Assembly (NCBI RefSeq): GCF_035594125.1
Contig: NC_087157.1
Span: forward strand, 8,537,501 to 8,601,500
Source of the DNA: Scylla paramamosain
Taxonomy: Eukaryota > Arthropoda > Malacostraca > Decapoda > Portunidae
DNA: 64,000 nucleotides
Reading direction: 5' to 3'
The notes under the pieces were generated by a model. That model ran no database searches and had not been told where the DNA came from. It worked only from the letters and a program-made list of their open reading frames with translations. Position 1 is the stretch's first letter, and each line of letters opens with the position of its first letter. Made by a program: the position numbers and the translations under genes. Of this stretch, positions 1 to 12,644 are shown piece by piece.

Positions 1-399
1 ACATATTTATGTAAGGTCACCACTTGCAAGGAAATTATATATGATGAAAGAAAATTAGAAAGATGGATATAGTTTTTTTTCCAATCCCATCCATTATTAC
101 TGTCTAATGGGTGATGATATTGAATTTATATTGAATCTATACATTCAGTCATAACCTTCACTCCGTCACCATCCAGCGTATGAGAACATGATAACTTAAG
201 AAAATAAGGAAAGCTGCAAGAAAGCACCAGGCCTACACGTGGCAATCCCTATTTAAGACATAGTTAACATCCTTTGATTAACAAGCAACTCTGAATATCC
301 TTTTTACCTTCCTTACTCAACGGGCACCCATCGACATTCTTTGTAGTACATAACTTCACTGAATAAACACAACATTGCAGGCTCAAAAACCTCTGAACA

Positions 400-975
400 G
401 GTCGGTCCACTACTCCTTTCTCTATCTGTGCTGTCTTTGGAAACTATACTTAAAACCTAGCCAAATACTCCTTATCAATAAAATATGTCAATATCCTTCA
501 AGATCTAACTCCCCTCGTGACTTCTGCTGGTTCCTAGCCAACAAAAAAAAAAAAATCTCAATAAGTTAACTTCCTTTTCCCACCTTTCTTTCAACCTGAT
601 GGCACCACTGCCATCCCATCTACATCTGAAGCTGAATTATTCGTTCAAACCTTTGCTAAAAACTCAGTCTTAGATGATTTATGGTTTGATCCTCCCTCTC
701 CTCCATCCTCCCACTACTTCATGTTACCCATTAAGATCCTTCGCAGTGATATTTTCCGTCCCTTCGCTGGCCTTAAGCTTCGGAAGGCTTATGGACCTGA
801 TGAGGTACCTCCTATTGTTCTCCGAAACTGTACCACTGTGCTTGCACCTTGCCTAGTCAAACTCTTCCAACTCTGTCTGTTAACATCTACCTTTCCTTAT
901 TGCTGAAAGTTTGCCTACATTCAGCCCGTTCCCAAAAAAGGGTGACCACTCTAATCCCTCAAATTACCGTCTCAT
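400..975 (+). mobile_element. Internal fragment of the Jockey-like LINE, plus orientation
   Basis: Degenerate copy of the start of the RT region: RSNSPRDF, an AELF-like block, then [34 protein letters not shown] and the start of the NYRP block. Frames are broken by an A-run (542-554) and a stop at 904. It ends at about 975, where a short MITE-like element begins. Confidence 0.8.
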
Positions 976-1105
976 CAAGACTATTTCCTAAAACCACAGA
1001 GATGATTGGTCATATTCTAATGATGGTTCTTCTTATTAAGATGCAGATTACGTGTCAAACTGTCACATGAATCACAAAAAACAGCCTTCAAAACCTTACC
1101 AATTC
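976..1105 (+). mobile_element. Short TIR element, family M, partial
   Basis: CACAGAGATGATTGGTCATA, then GTCAAACTGTCACATGAATC and CAAAAAACAGCCTTCAAAAC match the family. It truncates the LINE fragment at 400-975. Confidence 0.5.
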
Positions 1106-1360
1106 GCAGCACATCCTGTTAAATGTAAGATATGAGACGACGATATGCTGAGGAATACGATCTCAACAAGTTTCGTGTTTAAAAGTGTGTTAATTCTGTA
1201 TTGCTCGGAAGTTTTCCCCTTTCATCTCTATCTAATCAGTCCCGTTACATTACTTTTATATTATTGTTTTATTTTAAAAATCTATTTATTTTTGCGTGTT
1301 TATATGTTATTCAGTTTTCAATCTGCCTATCTCTCAGTCAGTCAGTACATTCGCCCATCC

Positions 1361-1627
<267 letters not shown>

Positions 1628-1899
1628 ATATAAAAAACAGGGCACAACAGACCTTGCGGTCCACATGAGAAGACCTGACCTAGAACTACTTAGATGATAG
1701 TAGAAGAAAAGGACAGGAAAGCAGAAGGCTCTCTCCCCACCCTCCACTCCCTCCATCATAAGCCGTACAGGAAAATAAGTCGGAAAGAAATACCTTACGG
1801 GGTTAGAGAAGGAAAAACCCGAAGGAAATTTCATAGGAAAGAAAGAAAATAGATGAAGTGAGGCGCGCCCATTTCTTGAAGGCAAGTAAGTTAATCACT

Positions 1900-2243
1900 A
1901 ACAAACAAACGCTGTTAGCCGGGGATTGCAGGCAAAATATTTATCAAAGACGGCGTTTAAAAGTCTCTACGGTGTTGCAGTCTATCACGTCTCGAGGAAG
2001 CCCATTCCGTAGATTTACTACTCGGTGGAAAAAATTATATTTTCTTTTATTTATGAGAGTTGAAGGATTTATCAACAATTTTGCAGCGTTTCCTCGCGTG
2101 TAATTTGAAGAGTCTATCGTGAAGTATTTACTGCAGTCCATGTTATCAATGCCTTTGGTGATTTTAAACACTTGCGTTAAGTCGCCTCCTAGTCTTCTTT
2201 GTGTTAATGGAAATAGATTCAATTCTTTAAGACGCTCTTCGTA

Positions 2244-2250
<7 letters not shown>
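1900..2250 (-). mobile_element. CR1-like LINE relic (RT C-terminus)
   Basis: The minus strand reads SYEERLKELNLFPLTQRRLG, then GDLTQVFKI, FFHRVVNLRNGLP and FKRRL. A one-base slip follows, and the usual continuation DKYFACNPR is found in another frame. This is the standard end of CR1/Rex-like RT proteins, different from the Jockey-like family. Upstream it is replaced by a (GA)40 array at 2250-2328. Confidence 0.75.
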
Positions 2251-2333
<83 letters not shown>

Positions 2334-2447
2334 CGACACTGGAAGACATATGTACTGTACATATATAAATACATACATACATATTTACATTAGAAAAATC
2401 ACTGAAAATTAAATTGAAATGACTATGATGAAAAATGGATAATATAG

Positions 2448-2498
<51 letters not shown>

Positions 2499-2711
2499 GC
2501 ATTTTTAGTGACTATTCCTTGCCATCAGATAGGGTGGTGATGACAAAGGTTGTTTGTCTAAGCCTGGAGGAGGAGGAGGAGGAGGAGGAGGAGGAGGAGG
2601 AGGAAGAGGAGGAGGAGGAGGATGTTATAGAGAGAGAGACTAATAGAGATACGTATCAGCGTGGCAGCAAAATACAAAAAATTTACAAGTCAGATGAGAT
2701 TATCTTACCCT

Positions 2712-2802
<91 letters not shown>

Positions 2803-2808
2803 TGACAC
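2250..2808. repeat. Cluster: (GA)40, (GT)23, (GGA)19, (CT)n
   Basis: (GA) 2250-2328, (GT) 2448-2494, (GGA) 2566-2622, (CT) 2717-2808 with one break. All open frames here are repeat translations. Confidence 0.95.
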
Positions 2809-3204
2809 TCCTGTTCATCACGCCTCTTTTAACCCTCCATTTACCATTCCTATGCTAACTTTCGATCTCCCGGGAAATCACTCCGACTTAAGTTTATTTA
2901 TTGCCTGAGATATTATTAAACAGAAAAAAAAAGTGATCAGCGTCATATTACAAAGTGTTTACTACATAACTTCCTTCTACATTTTTTTTTTTTTTGTGCG
3001 TGTTGGGGGGGGAAGTGAGGCTAATCTTACGGCATGACGGAAAGTGACAAACTACGCCACTATTTTGCGTTCATTAGTAAACAATCAGAATTTTCAGTGC
3101 CATTTTATGAAAGCAAAAAAAAAAAAAAAACGTTTACGTACTTTATCTTCACTACTTTATAATGTATTCTACCGGGAGCTGTCTGTGATTCCAAGACTGC
3201 ATCA

Positions 3205-3290
3205 CCACGGGGAGCAACACTCATGAGAGCTTCACTAATCATCTCCGAGTCCTTTGAAAATAATCCCGATGAGAGAATAAAATGTTCATA
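3205..3290 (-). mobile_element. Short TIR element, family M, degenerate
   Basis: CACTAATCATCTCCGAGTCC followed by TTTGAAAATAATCCCGATGA aligns with the copies at 25010 and 27505. Confidence 0.4.
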
Positions 3291-4056
3291 AAGGAAGTCA
3301 TCATGAAATATTGATTTAACTGCTATTTTATTTATTGTTGCTGCATTTTAATTGCGCGTATTTATCTTTAATTTTCATTTCGCTTTTAACCTTCGTCTTT
3401 AATAATAAATCGTGATGTTTTTCTCTTCTTATAATACTGTACTAAGAATTTTTCCACTTTTTTTTATATATATTTATTTTACCGATTCTATTTACATATT
3501 TCAATTAATTTGTGTATCATTTTCAATTTCGGTGAATAAATTACCACTATTGCTCTGTGTATATGTTGAGGGGGAGGGGGGTCCCTGCCTTACATCTCCC
3601 ACGAATCTGAACAAGGCGGGGCAACACTGTTCTGTCCTCACCTGCCACACCCTCCACCTCTCCACCCATACCCACCCACTCTCCAAGCCACTCCTCCCCG
3701 CCATCCATTGCACCTTCCATCAACGAGTTAATTTTTCTCCTCTTTCTTTCCTCTCCCAGCCCTGCCTCTCCTTCCAGCACCTTTTTATAAGCATTTCTTT
3801 TAATTTTACATATTGCCTCTTACTTGCGTTCCCTTTGGCGTGATGCAAAGAGTCCGCCAGTACATAGAGGCGGTGCAGCAGGTCGTGATGGTGAACGTAG
3901 TATAGACGGCTGGACATCGGAGCGTGGAGGGAAAAGTGACTAGGAAAGAATTTTTTTTTTTTTTATGTAGGAAGGATACTAGCCAAGGGCAACAAAAATC
4001 TAATAAAAAAAAATGCCCACTGAAATGCCAGTCCCATAAAAGGGTCAAAGCAGTGA

Positions 4057-6033
4057 TCAAAAATTGGTGGATAAGTGTCTTGAAACCTCCCTCTTGAAGG
4101 AATTCAAGTCATAGGAAGCTGGAAATACAGAAACAGGCAGGGAGTTCCAGAGTTTACCAGAGAAAGGGATGAATGATTGAAAATACTGGTTAACTCTTGC
4201 GTTAGAGAGGTGGACAGAATAGGGGTAAGAGAAAGAAGAAAGTCTTGTGCAGCAAGGCCGCGGAAGGAGGGGAGGCATGCAGTTAGCAAGATCAGAAGAG
4301 CAGTTAGCATGAAAATAGCGGTAGAAGACAGCTAGATATGCAACATTGCGGCGGTGAGAGAGAGGCTGAAGACAGTCAGTTAGAGGAGAGGAGTTGATGA
4401 GACGAAAAGCTTTTGATTCCACCCTGTCTAGAAGAGCAGTATGAGTGGAACCCCCCCAGACATGTGAAGCATACTCCATACATGGACGGATAAGGCCCTT
4501 GTACAGAGTTAGCAGCTTGGGGGGTGAGAAAAACTGGCGGAGACGTCTCAGAACACCTAACTTCATAGAAGCTGTTTTAGCTAGAGATGAGATGTGAAGT
4601 TTCCAGTCCAGATTAAAAGTAAAGGACAGACCGAGGATGTTCAGTGTAGAAGAGGGGGACAGTTGAGTGTCATTGAAGAAGAGGGGATAGTTGTCTGGAA
4701 GGTTGTGTCGAGTTGATAGATGGAGGAATTGAGTTTTTGAGGCATTGAACAATACCAAGTTTGCTCTGCCCCAATCAGAAATTTTAGAAAGATCAGAAGT
4801 CAGGCGTTCTGTGGCTTCCCTGCGTGATATGTTTACCTCCTGAAGGTTTGGACGTCTATGAAAAGACGTGGAAAAGTGCAGGGTGGTATCATCAGCGTAG
4901 GAGTGGATAGGACAAGAAGTTTGGTTTAGAAGATCATTAATGAATAATAAGAAGAGAGTGGATGACAGGACAGAACCCTGAGGAACAGCACTGTTAATAG
5001 ATTTAGGAGAAGAACAGTGACCGTCTACCACGGCAGCAATAGAACGGTCAGAAAGGAAACTTGAGATGAAGTTACAGAGAGAAGGATAGAAACCGTAGGA
5101 GGGTAGTTTGGAAATCAAAGCTTTGTGCCAGACTCTATCAAAGGCTTTTGATATGTCCAAGGCAACAGCAAAAGTTTCACCAAAATCTCTAAAAGAGGAT
5201 GACCAAGACTCAGTAAGGAAAGCCAGAAGATCACCAGTAGAGCGGCCTTGACGGAACCCATACTGGCGATCAGATAGAAAGTTGTGAAGTGATAGATGTT
5301 TAAGAATCTTCCTGTTGAGGATAGATTCAAAAACTTTAGATAAGCAGGAAATTAAAGCAATAGGACGGTAGTTTGAGGGATTAGAGCGGTCACCCTTTTT
5401 AGGAACAGGTTGAATGTAGGCAAACTTCCAGCAAAAAGGAAAGGTAGATGTTGACAGACAGAGCTGAAACAGTTTGACTAGGCAAGGTGCAAGCACGGAG
5501 GCACAGTTTCGGAGAACAATAGGAGGGACCCCATCAGGTCCATAAGCCTTCCGAGGGTTTAGGCCAGCGAGGGCATGGAAAACATCTTTGCGAAGAATTT
5601 TAATAGGTGGCATGAAGTAGTCAGAGGGTGGAGGAGAGGGAGGAACAAGCCCAGATTCGTCCAAGGTAGAGTTTTTAGCAAAGGTTTGAGCAAAGAGTTC
5701 AGCTTTAGAAATAGATGTGATAGCAGTGGTGCCATCTGGTTGAAGTAGAGGAGGGAAAGAAGAAGAAGCAAAGTTATTGGAAATATTTTTGGCTAGATGC
5801 CAGAAATCACGAGGAGAGTTAGATCTTAAAAGGTTTTGACATTTTCTGTTAATGAAGGAGTTTTTGGCTAGTTGGAGAACAGACTTGGCATGGTTCCGGG
5901 CAGAAATATAAAGTGCATGAGATTCTGGTGATGGAAGGCTTAAGTACCTTTTGTGGGCCACCTCTCTATCATGTACGAGTATAGCACGAGAACAAGCTGT
6001 GTTAAACCAAGGTTTAGAAGGTTTAGGACGAGA
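4057..6033 (-). CDS. LINE copy 1: reverse transcriptase domain
   Basis: Open from about 6033, where it reads [17 protein letters not shown], to a TGA at 4057-4059. The first ATG is at 5961 (634 aa). RT blocks are intact: [45 protein letters not shown] (motif A), [20 protein letters not shown] (motif B), SYADDT (catalytic motif C) and NILGLSF. A C-terminal region typical of the Jockey group follows, with LWNSLP and FKREVSRHL. The domain looks enzymatically complete but needs a frame change to join the endonuclease. Confidence 0.9.
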   Translation of the reverse strand, partial: SRPKPSKPWFNTACSRAILVHDREVAHKRYLSLPSPESHALYISARNHAKSVLQLAKNSFINRKCQNLLRSNSPRDFWHLAKNISNNFASSSFPPLLQPDGTTAITSISKAELFAQTFAKNSTLDESGLVPPSPPPSDYFMPPIKILRKDVFHALAGLNPRKAYGPDGVPPIVLRNCASVLAPCLVKLFQLCLSTSTFPFCWKFAYIQPVPKKGDRSNPSNYRPIALISCLSKVFESILNRKILKHLSLHNFLSDRQYGFRQGRSTGDLLAFLTESWSSSFRDFGETFAVALDISKAFDRVWHKALISKLPSYGFYPSLCNFISSFLSDRSIAAVVDGHCSSPKSINSAVPQGSVLSSTLFLLFINDLLNQTSCPIHSYADDTTLHFSTSFHRRPNLQEVNISRREATERLTSDLSKISDWGRANLVLFNASKTQFLHLSTRHNLPDNYPLFFNDTQLSPSSTLNILGLSFTFNLDWKLHISSLAKTASMKLGVLRRLRQFFSPPKLLTLYKGLIRPCMEYASHVWGGSTHTALLDRVESKAFRLINSSPLTDCLQPLSHRRNVAYLAVFYRYFHANCSSDLANCMPPLLPRPCCTRLSSFSYPYSVHLSNARVNQYFQSFIPFSGKLWNSLPVSVFPASYDLNSFKREVSRHLSTNF

Positions 6034-7024
6034 AAAAAAAGTGAGGAATGTACGCCTCCATGCCAGACACTATCACCTCTGTTATGCGCTCAGCACACAA
6101 AGACGGGTCTCTGACACGGAAGCAGTAGTCATTCCAAGGAAAATCAGCAAAATACCTCCTCAGATCCCCCCAACTAGCAGAGGCAAAACGCCAGAGGCAC
6201 CTTCGCTTAGGGGGATCCTGAGGAGGGATTGGAGTGATAGGACAAGATAAAGATATGAGATTGTGATTGGAGGAGCCCAACGGAGAAGAAAGGGTGACAG
6301 CATAAGCAGAAGGGTTAGAGGTCAGGAAAAGGTCAAGAATGTTGGGCGTATCTCCAAGACGGTCAGGAATACGAGTAGGGTGTTGCACCAATTCCTCTAG
6401 GTCATGGAGGATAGCAAAGTTGTAGGCTAGTTCACCAGGATGGTCAGTGAAGGGAGAGGAAAGCCAAAGCTGGTGGTGAACATTGAAGTCTCCAAGAATG
6501 GAGATCTCTGCAAAAGGGAAGAGGGTCAGAATGTGCTCCACTTTGGAAGTTAAGTAGTCAAAGAATTTCTTATAGTCAGAGGAGTTAGGAGAGAGGTATA
6601 CAGCACAGATAAATTTAGTATGAGAATGACTCTGTAGTCGTAGCCAGATGGTGGAAAACTCGGAAGATTCAAGAGCGTGGGCACGAGAGCAGGTTAAGTC
6701 ATTGCGCACATAAACGCAGCATCCAGCTTTGGATCGAAAATGAGGATAGAGAAAGTAGGAGGGAACAGAAAAGGGGCTACTGTCAGTTGCCTCAGACACC
6801 TGAATTTCAGTGAGGAAAAGAAGATGAGGTTTAGAAGAGGAGAGGTGGTGTTCTACAGATTGAAAATTAGATCTTAGACCGCGAATGTTGCAGAAGTTAA
6901 TGAAGAAAAAGTTGAGGGGGATGTCAAGACACTTAGGGTCGTCGATAGAAAGGCAGTCCGACCTGGGGACATTTATGGTCCCCTCCCCAGATGGGGACTC
7001 CGAGGCTGGTGTAGGAGTCGCCAT
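6023..7024 (-). CDS. LINE copy 1: AP endonuclease domain
   Basis: 333 aa frame starting [10 protein letters not shown]. It holds the APE-type endonuclease landmarks in order: [10 protein letters not shown] (Asn), LLFLTEIQ (catalytic Glu), [20 protein letters not shown] (Asp/Asn) and SSNHNLIS near residue 250, where most relatives have Asp-His. It nicks target DNA for target-primed reverse transcription. The frame stops just after PHFFFSS because it is one base out of register with the RT frame at a run of eight T. Confidence 0.85.
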   Translation of the reverse strand: MATPTPASESPSGEGTINVPRSDCLSIDDPKCLDIPLNFFFINFCNIRGLRSNFQSVEHHLSSSKPHLLFLTEIQVSEATDSSPFSVPSYFLYPHFRSKAGCCVYVRNDLTCSRAHALESSEFSTIWLRLQSHSHTKFICAVYLSPNSSDYKKFFDYLTSKVEHILTLFPFAEISILGDFNVHHQLWLSSPFTDHPGELAYNFAILHDLEELVQHPTRIPDRLGDTPNILDLFLTSNPSAYAVTLSSPLGSSNHNLISLSCPITPIPPQDPPKRRCLWRFASASWGDLRRYFADFPWNDYCFRVRDPSLCAERITEVIVSGMEAYIPHFFFSS

Positions 7025-7298
7025 GATTTTAAAATTTTTGAGTGAAGGGTGTGTGTGTTATTAGGTGCTTGTAGTTTTGTGTGGAGGAAGAGAGTTGTCT
7101 TTAGAGGGCAGGCTGTGACTGCCCCCTTGTGTTGTGAGACACAAAGGGAAACGTTCAGTGAGGTCACAGCTGGGTTTAATGATAAGTTTACAGCACCCCC
7201 TGAACAGTGCTTTAGACACCCACTAGGAGTAATTATCGTTTCGGCAGGTGTCTACTGCCTTGTTTCGTGTGTTTTCTTTTTCTTTCTATCTCTTTCTT

Positions 7299-7545
7299 TT
7301 ATGTAACAGGGTTTCTGGCCAAGGGCAACAAAAAGACGGTGAAATGAATACATAAATAAATAAAAGAGTCACTGAAGATGCCACTCCCAAAAGAACGGTA
7401 AAAAGAAAAAAAAAAAACATCTACAATTATGAAGAGAAGGAAGTGCCTGGAAACTTCGCCCTTGAAAGAGCTTAAGTCATTGACAATATAGGTAAAATAG
7501 AACCAGGCAGAGAGCTCTAGAGTTTACCAGCAAAAGCGATGGAAG
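7299..7545 (-). mobile_element. 3' end fragment of the same LINE family
   Basis: Matches the last part of copy 1: the end of the RT region (antisense AGAGTTTACCAG, CAAGTCAT) and the 3'UTR with GGCCAAGGGCAAC, in the same orientation. It abuts the 5' leader of copy 1, giving a head-to-tail arrangement of two insertions. A (GT)11 tract sits at its upstream end (7543-7564). Confidence 0.75.
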
Positions 7546-8059
7546 TGTGTGTGTGTGTGTGTGTAAGATCACTAGAGGGAGGAAAGTCGAGGCGTGGGAT
7601 GAAAAAATTACTGTAAAATTGACTAAGTTATGGAGCAGCAGCAGCAACAACAACAACAAGGTTACACTCACGGCGCTGGCTTAAGCTTACGAGAAAGACG
7701 CTACTTCCCCTACCGAGAAACTGTAGAGAGTCAGGACCAAAGTAAGAGATACAACAAAGACCGCGCCAAGACTCCACCACAGCACCCCACAGAGAACAGG
7801 ACTGCGTGGCGTGTCTATATAGTAATAATGGCTATGCTCGTGTCTCCCTCAGCCTTCACCCAGCGCTGGTTTCAGAACGCACACCTCGCCACCCAATTTT
7901 CACCTGTCGCCTCGCAGCTCCTCCCGCCCCACTGGCCGCCATCACTCCCTTGTCGTCTCTTCCTTCCCCTTATCATCGCCACCGCCCATGCCCATCGCCG
8001 CCGCCCACACTACCTCATCACTACCGTCTTCACCAACCACTTTTTTTCTTTTTTTTACG

Positions 8060-8145
8060 TCTTTAACTCCTCCTCCTCCTCCTCTTCCTCTTCCTCTTCC
8101 TCCTCCTCCTCCTCCTCCTCCTCCTCCTTCTCTTCCTCCTCCTCA
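8060..8145. repeat. (TCC)n with TCT variants
   Basis: Trinucleotide tract. Scattered CAC/ATC-rich sequence continues from 8280 to 8930, with (CA) at 8725-8740 and GATA repeats at 8925-8950. No gene is seen in 7600-9500. Confidence 0.85.
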
Positions 8146-9504
8146 TATCATTTCATTTTCTTTTCAGTCCACCTTCAAGTTTCAACACGTGTTCCCTTCG
8201 TCATGATCTAAAACAGGCTGCAAGTTACTGATAGCTACTCATTTTTTTCCTTCCATTCTGTCGCTACCATCAGTAGTATACTATCCCAGTCACCACCACC
8301 ACTACCATCATCACAACGTCGCAACTACTATTCTTTTCTTTTTTTCCAGCATTCTATCATCACCATCACCAGTATACTATTATTATCACCACTATTATCA
8401 TCCTTTACCATTAACCTCCTATTACCACCACTATCACCACCACTTCCATCATCACCACGCATGTTCATCAGTGACAATAACTTCTAAAGCGAACTACAAG
8501 GTGTTATGTATGTTATAGTGTCATTCCCACCCCACCTGCCGTGTTCTCCTCGTCACTACTAACTAACACCGTCAGTTCCTTCACGCGAGCACCAGTATCT
8601 TGTGCAGCATCGCGCCCATCGCTTATCACTCCCATCACTGGTCGATATCACCCTAATTACTCGTCCCTGTCCCACCGCTGGTTCTTGTTATCACCACCCA
8701 TCCCTGCACCACCACCACCACCAGCACACACACACACACATACATACACAGTTTCTCACACGTCCAGCAAAATTAATCATCATCACCACAGTAAAATCAC
8801 AAATTATGTCACACCATACTCATTACATCACAGAGCTATTACAACTAAACCCCCTTGTCACCACCATCACCGCTATAGAATAACAAAATATGCCACACCG
8901 CACTCACCACATTACAGAACCACAGATAGATAAATAGATAGATATAGATACTTTATAGACCACAACTGATCAAATTACATAAAAAGATGTTTTGGTAAAA
9001 GATAACATGCATGGTTCAAGTATACATTAAAATTACAGTAAAACGCTGATGTGTGCTTTACGGACGTGGCGCAGGTGTCGTGAAAAGACAAACGAAGCAC
9101 ACTGACAAAGAAAAAAATAAAAACATAATAAAACTTAAGAACATGGCACGAAAATGAAGTTGAACAGTAAAGTAAAAGATTAAACAAAAAAAATCAAACA
9201 AAAAAAACCTGAATAGAATCATGTTACCCAAGATGCAGAACACGATAAAACGAAACTTTCCAAAACCAAAATGAAACATACACAGGAAACACAACAATAA
9301 AATAAAATGGAGGAGTAAAACAAAAAAAAGTTAGAACAAAATATAAAACAAAACCCGAATAAAAAACACCATGCAGAACCTGATAAAACGAAACGGAAAT
9401 CAATAATTCAAAAGATCTTCTCTAAAAAAAACAAAATGAAAGACACATAGAGCAATATAATAATAATAATATAAGTGAGAGGCCGGAGCACAAAACATGT
9501 ATAG

Positions 9505-9730
9505 TTAGAGGTATTTACAGGTAGCATGGTAGATGTGACAGACAGTGCCGTAATCTCTTCTTTCTATAAACAAACTTTCCATGATAGTAATGTTGAGCTG
9601 TCGGCGTAAGGCTGCGGTGCGGGGGCAATGCTTAATGACGTGTCTGTCTGTCTGTACCTGTAACCACAAACACAGTCTCTCCTCCATGGGCAGACGATCT
9701 CTCCCACACCTATTTCAGCGGCCCTTCTCC
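9505..9730 (-). mobile_element. Possible non-LTR retrotransposon C-terminal relic
   Basis: Two overlapping frames together give a Cys-rich segment followed by RHVIKHCPRTAALRRQL. This resembles the C-terminal HxxxHC zinc-knuckle region of some non-LTR RT proteins. There is one frame break, and no RT core is nearby. Confidence 0.35.
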
Positions 9731-10302
9731 ACTGCGACACATACAACTACACCATCACCACCACCATCACCACATCCACCATCGCCAATAACAACACCAG
9801 ACACATGCACCACCACCGCCACCACCGCCACCATCAGCATCCCATTAAACCCAACAAGCAAAATGGAAGAAAAAAGAACTCCCTTGATTTTCCCTCACGA
9901 GTACATTATTTTCCTCGCCAGGGAGCCGCCCGTCACTTAGCACTCTGGCAGGTACCCCGGGTCGCCGCCACCTGCCTGAGGCCCTCCCCCCCGCTGAGAC
10001 GCTCCTACCGGGACACACACCTACGTACCCTCTCCCTTCATTTATCCAGATGTCGCCACGTGTTAGGCAGCGTGAGTTGTTGACCTTTTCGCTGGTCTGT
10101 TTGCCGCGTTGCGGGAGTGAGGCAAGGTAAGGTAAGGCAAGGCAGAAGGGAAGGAAAGACAATGTAAATGTAAGACAGGAGGGAGTGAAGGCGAGAACTC
10201 ATTGTGAGGAAAGATTATAAAGGGCACTACAAGATTCACTTCCTTGACTACAGCACGAAAATTACAGCAGATGATTGCTGTTGGTGTTACTCTCACTCAC
10301 TT

Positions 10303-10480
10303 TTCTATATAGGAGGAGCTTCGCCCATGAAAAAAAAAAAAAAAAGTGAAGTGAAAAACATCTAATCGAAGGTGCCGGTCCCTAAGGAAGACAGTTCGAA
10401 AGTAAGAGCAAAATTAAAGTGATGTGTTGAAACTCCTCTTGAACAGTACATCAGGACGGAGGAAATACAGAAGCAGCTTA
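10303..10480 (-). mobile_element. Degenerate LINE 3' fragment
   Basis: Weak but ordered matches to copy 1: an A-run after a changed 3' tail, GTGCCGGTCCCTAA, TGTTGAAACTCCTCTTGAAC and GGAAATACAGAAGCAG. Confidence 0.45.
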
Positions 10481-10549
10481 TGATAAATACTGTAATACAT
10501 AATGAGTTTTATAAGATATTCCCATAGGCAAGATGAACTTTAAGTACGG

Positions 10550-10552
<3 letters not shown>

Positions 10553-10638
<86 letters not shown>
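10553..10638. repeat. (GA)38 followed by a G-run
   Basis: Pure dinucleotide tract ending in eleven G. Confidence 0.95.
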
Positions 10639-10739
10639 ATAGGAAGGAAAAGGAATCGGATTAGATAGAGGCTCAAGTTTCCAGCTGATTTACTCTTTAC
10701 GTCGGCACTCCCTGCGTCTGGATCTTCCTGCTGCTGACC

Positions 10740-11075
10740 CCCCCCCTCATCCTCCTCCTCCTCCTCCTCTTCCTCCTCCTCCTCCTCCTCCTCCTTCTTC
10801 TTCTCCTCCTCCTCCCCCTCCTTCTCCTTCTCCTCTTCTTCCTACCCGAAAAACTCCTCCTTCTCTTCCTCCTATGCTAACTCCTGCTCCTCCTGTTATT
10901 CCTGCCCCTACCCCTGCCCTTCCTCCTCTTCCTTCTATCCTAACTTCTCCTTCTCCTCTTCTTTTTCCTCTTTCTACCCTAATACTTCCTCTTTTTCTTA
11001 TCCAAACTCCTCCTTCTCTACCTCCTCTTGTTCTTCCTATCCTAATCCCTCCTCCTCCTCCTCTTCCTCCACACA
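10740..11075. repeat. CTC/CTT-rich trinucleotide tract
   Basis: Imperfect (TCC)n and (TTC)n with TCCTAT.CTAA interruptions at about 60 bp spacing. Open frames on both strands are low-complexity. Confidence 0.8.
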
Positions 11076-11322
11076 AGATATTAGATAACGTTTTAATTAC
11101 TAATTGAGGCTAGAGTAGAGCAACAGAAGCTCACCACAGTAAGGAAAAAATACACCCCCCTAAAATTTTAACTTGGCCAGATTACACTACTGGAAATTTC
11201 CTTTACAAACTGTGCCTCGTGTGCCTCGCTTGTCTTGTGTTGGGCGTCTGCCATTAGTACGTCATTGATAGGTATAGGGAACTTATTGTGCTGCTCTGGT
11301 GCCTTGAAGTAGGATGGGTGGG

Positions 11323-11324
<2 letters not shown>

Positions 11325-11381
<57 letters not shown>

Positions 11382-11472
11382 GGTTGGGGGGATAAGTGGG
11401 TGGAGAAGGAAAGGAGGGAAGGTTGTAAGGATGTGTGAAAACAAGTTGAGGTGAATGAAGGTGTTTTTTGTT

Positions 11473-11506
<34 letters not shown>

Positions 11507-11545
11507 CACTACTGCCTACTACTACTACTACTACTACTACTACCA
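11325..11545. repeat. (GT)27 and (TAC)n
   Basis: (GT) 11325-11380, (TAC) 11474-11503 and 11515-11543. Confidence 0.9.
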
Positions 11546-11769
11546 TCACCACCCCCATTAATTAACACATACGTCAGCGATAAAAAGGAAAAAAGTCAGA
11601 GAGAAAGAAAGAAAGAAGGAAGGAAAGCGCCACGTGACACTGTTCTCGTATGCAGTGAAATTACTCTCGCTGCAGTGTCTCCTGTAATCACCCCCTCAGC
11701 GCTGCTATCTCTCTATCTCACTGGGTCATCGGTGAGGGTGTATCTACTGTGTTACATTCAGGACGTCTA

Positions 11770-12640
11770 CTTCGCCTCTCACTCCTCCCTCCTGCCGGTA
11801 AGTCATTCTCTCTAACGCACTTGCACCGAAAAATAAATAGATAGTCGTAATAAGTGTACTGATTTAAGAGTTTTTTTTAAGAGTAGACATTAGTGCCTCA
11901 CCTCTAACTCCTCCTTGTTGCCGGCAAATCATTCTTTCTAACACACTTGCACTGAAAAATAGCCATTACAAAACTACAAATACAAAGACTAGCTGGAATA
12001 GATGTACTGCCTTGAGATTTTTTTGTTTTTAAGAGGACTAGATATATTACTACCTCGCATCTCACTCCTCCCTGTCTCCAGTTAAGTCTCTCTTCCTAAC
12101 ACACTTGCGCCGAAATATAAACATTACATCACAGATACAAATACTACCTGGAATAAATGTACTGTCTTGAAGTTTTTTTTTTTTTTTTCTTTCTTTTTTA
12201 GAGGACCAGTTTACTACCTCGTCTTCTACTCCTTCCTCCTGCCGGCAAGTCATTTTTTCCTAACACATACAACCTGCACTGAATGAGAAGCAAACATTAC
12301 GGGACTACAAATTGAAAGACCCGCTGGAATTTTTTTTTTTTTCCTTTAAAAAGACTAGACAGTTCATTTAAAGTCCCTCTACTCAACAAATCCATAAAAA
12401 AAATAAATAATAAAAAAACACATATTACGATACTAAATATTACAAAGACCCACTGGAATAAATGTACTTAAAATTATTGTTATTGTTGTAGTTGTTGTTG
12501 TTGTTGTTATTGTTTTCAAGAGGACTAGCCAGTTTATGCAAAGCTCCTCTTCCTGACACACCTGCACATAATAACAGACAATACAAGACTACATATATAA
12601 AGATCCACTGCAGTAAATGTATTGCCTTAGAATTTTTTTT
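11770..12640. repeat. Degenerate tandem array, about six units of 120-170 bp
   Basis: Each unit has CTCACTCCTCC(C/T)..., a CCGGCAAGTCATT-like block, CTAACACACTTGCACTGAAA, a TACAAA..GACTAGCTGGAATA block, AATGTACTGCCTTGA, a T-run and AAGAGGACTAG. Anchors fall near 11776, 11897, 12057, 12224, 12369 and 12540. The last unit meets piggyBac-type element A. Confidence 0.7.
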
Positions 12641-12644
12641 TTAA

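Larger units (their letters stand above)
3951..7295 (-). mobile_element. Jockey/BS-like non-LTR retrotransposon, near full length (copy 1)
   Basis: Reading on the minus strand: a 5' leader (about 7295-7025), an APE endonuclease frame, a reverse transcriptase frame, a short 3'UTR containing TTGCCCTTGGC, and a poly-A tail at 3951-3964. Pieces of the same family lie elsewhere in the window, so it is a multicopy family. It resembles proteins often annotated in decapods as from transposon BS. The exact clade (Jockey or CR1 group) is inferred. No ORF1 is recognised, so it may be incomplete at the 5' end. Confidence 0.9.
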
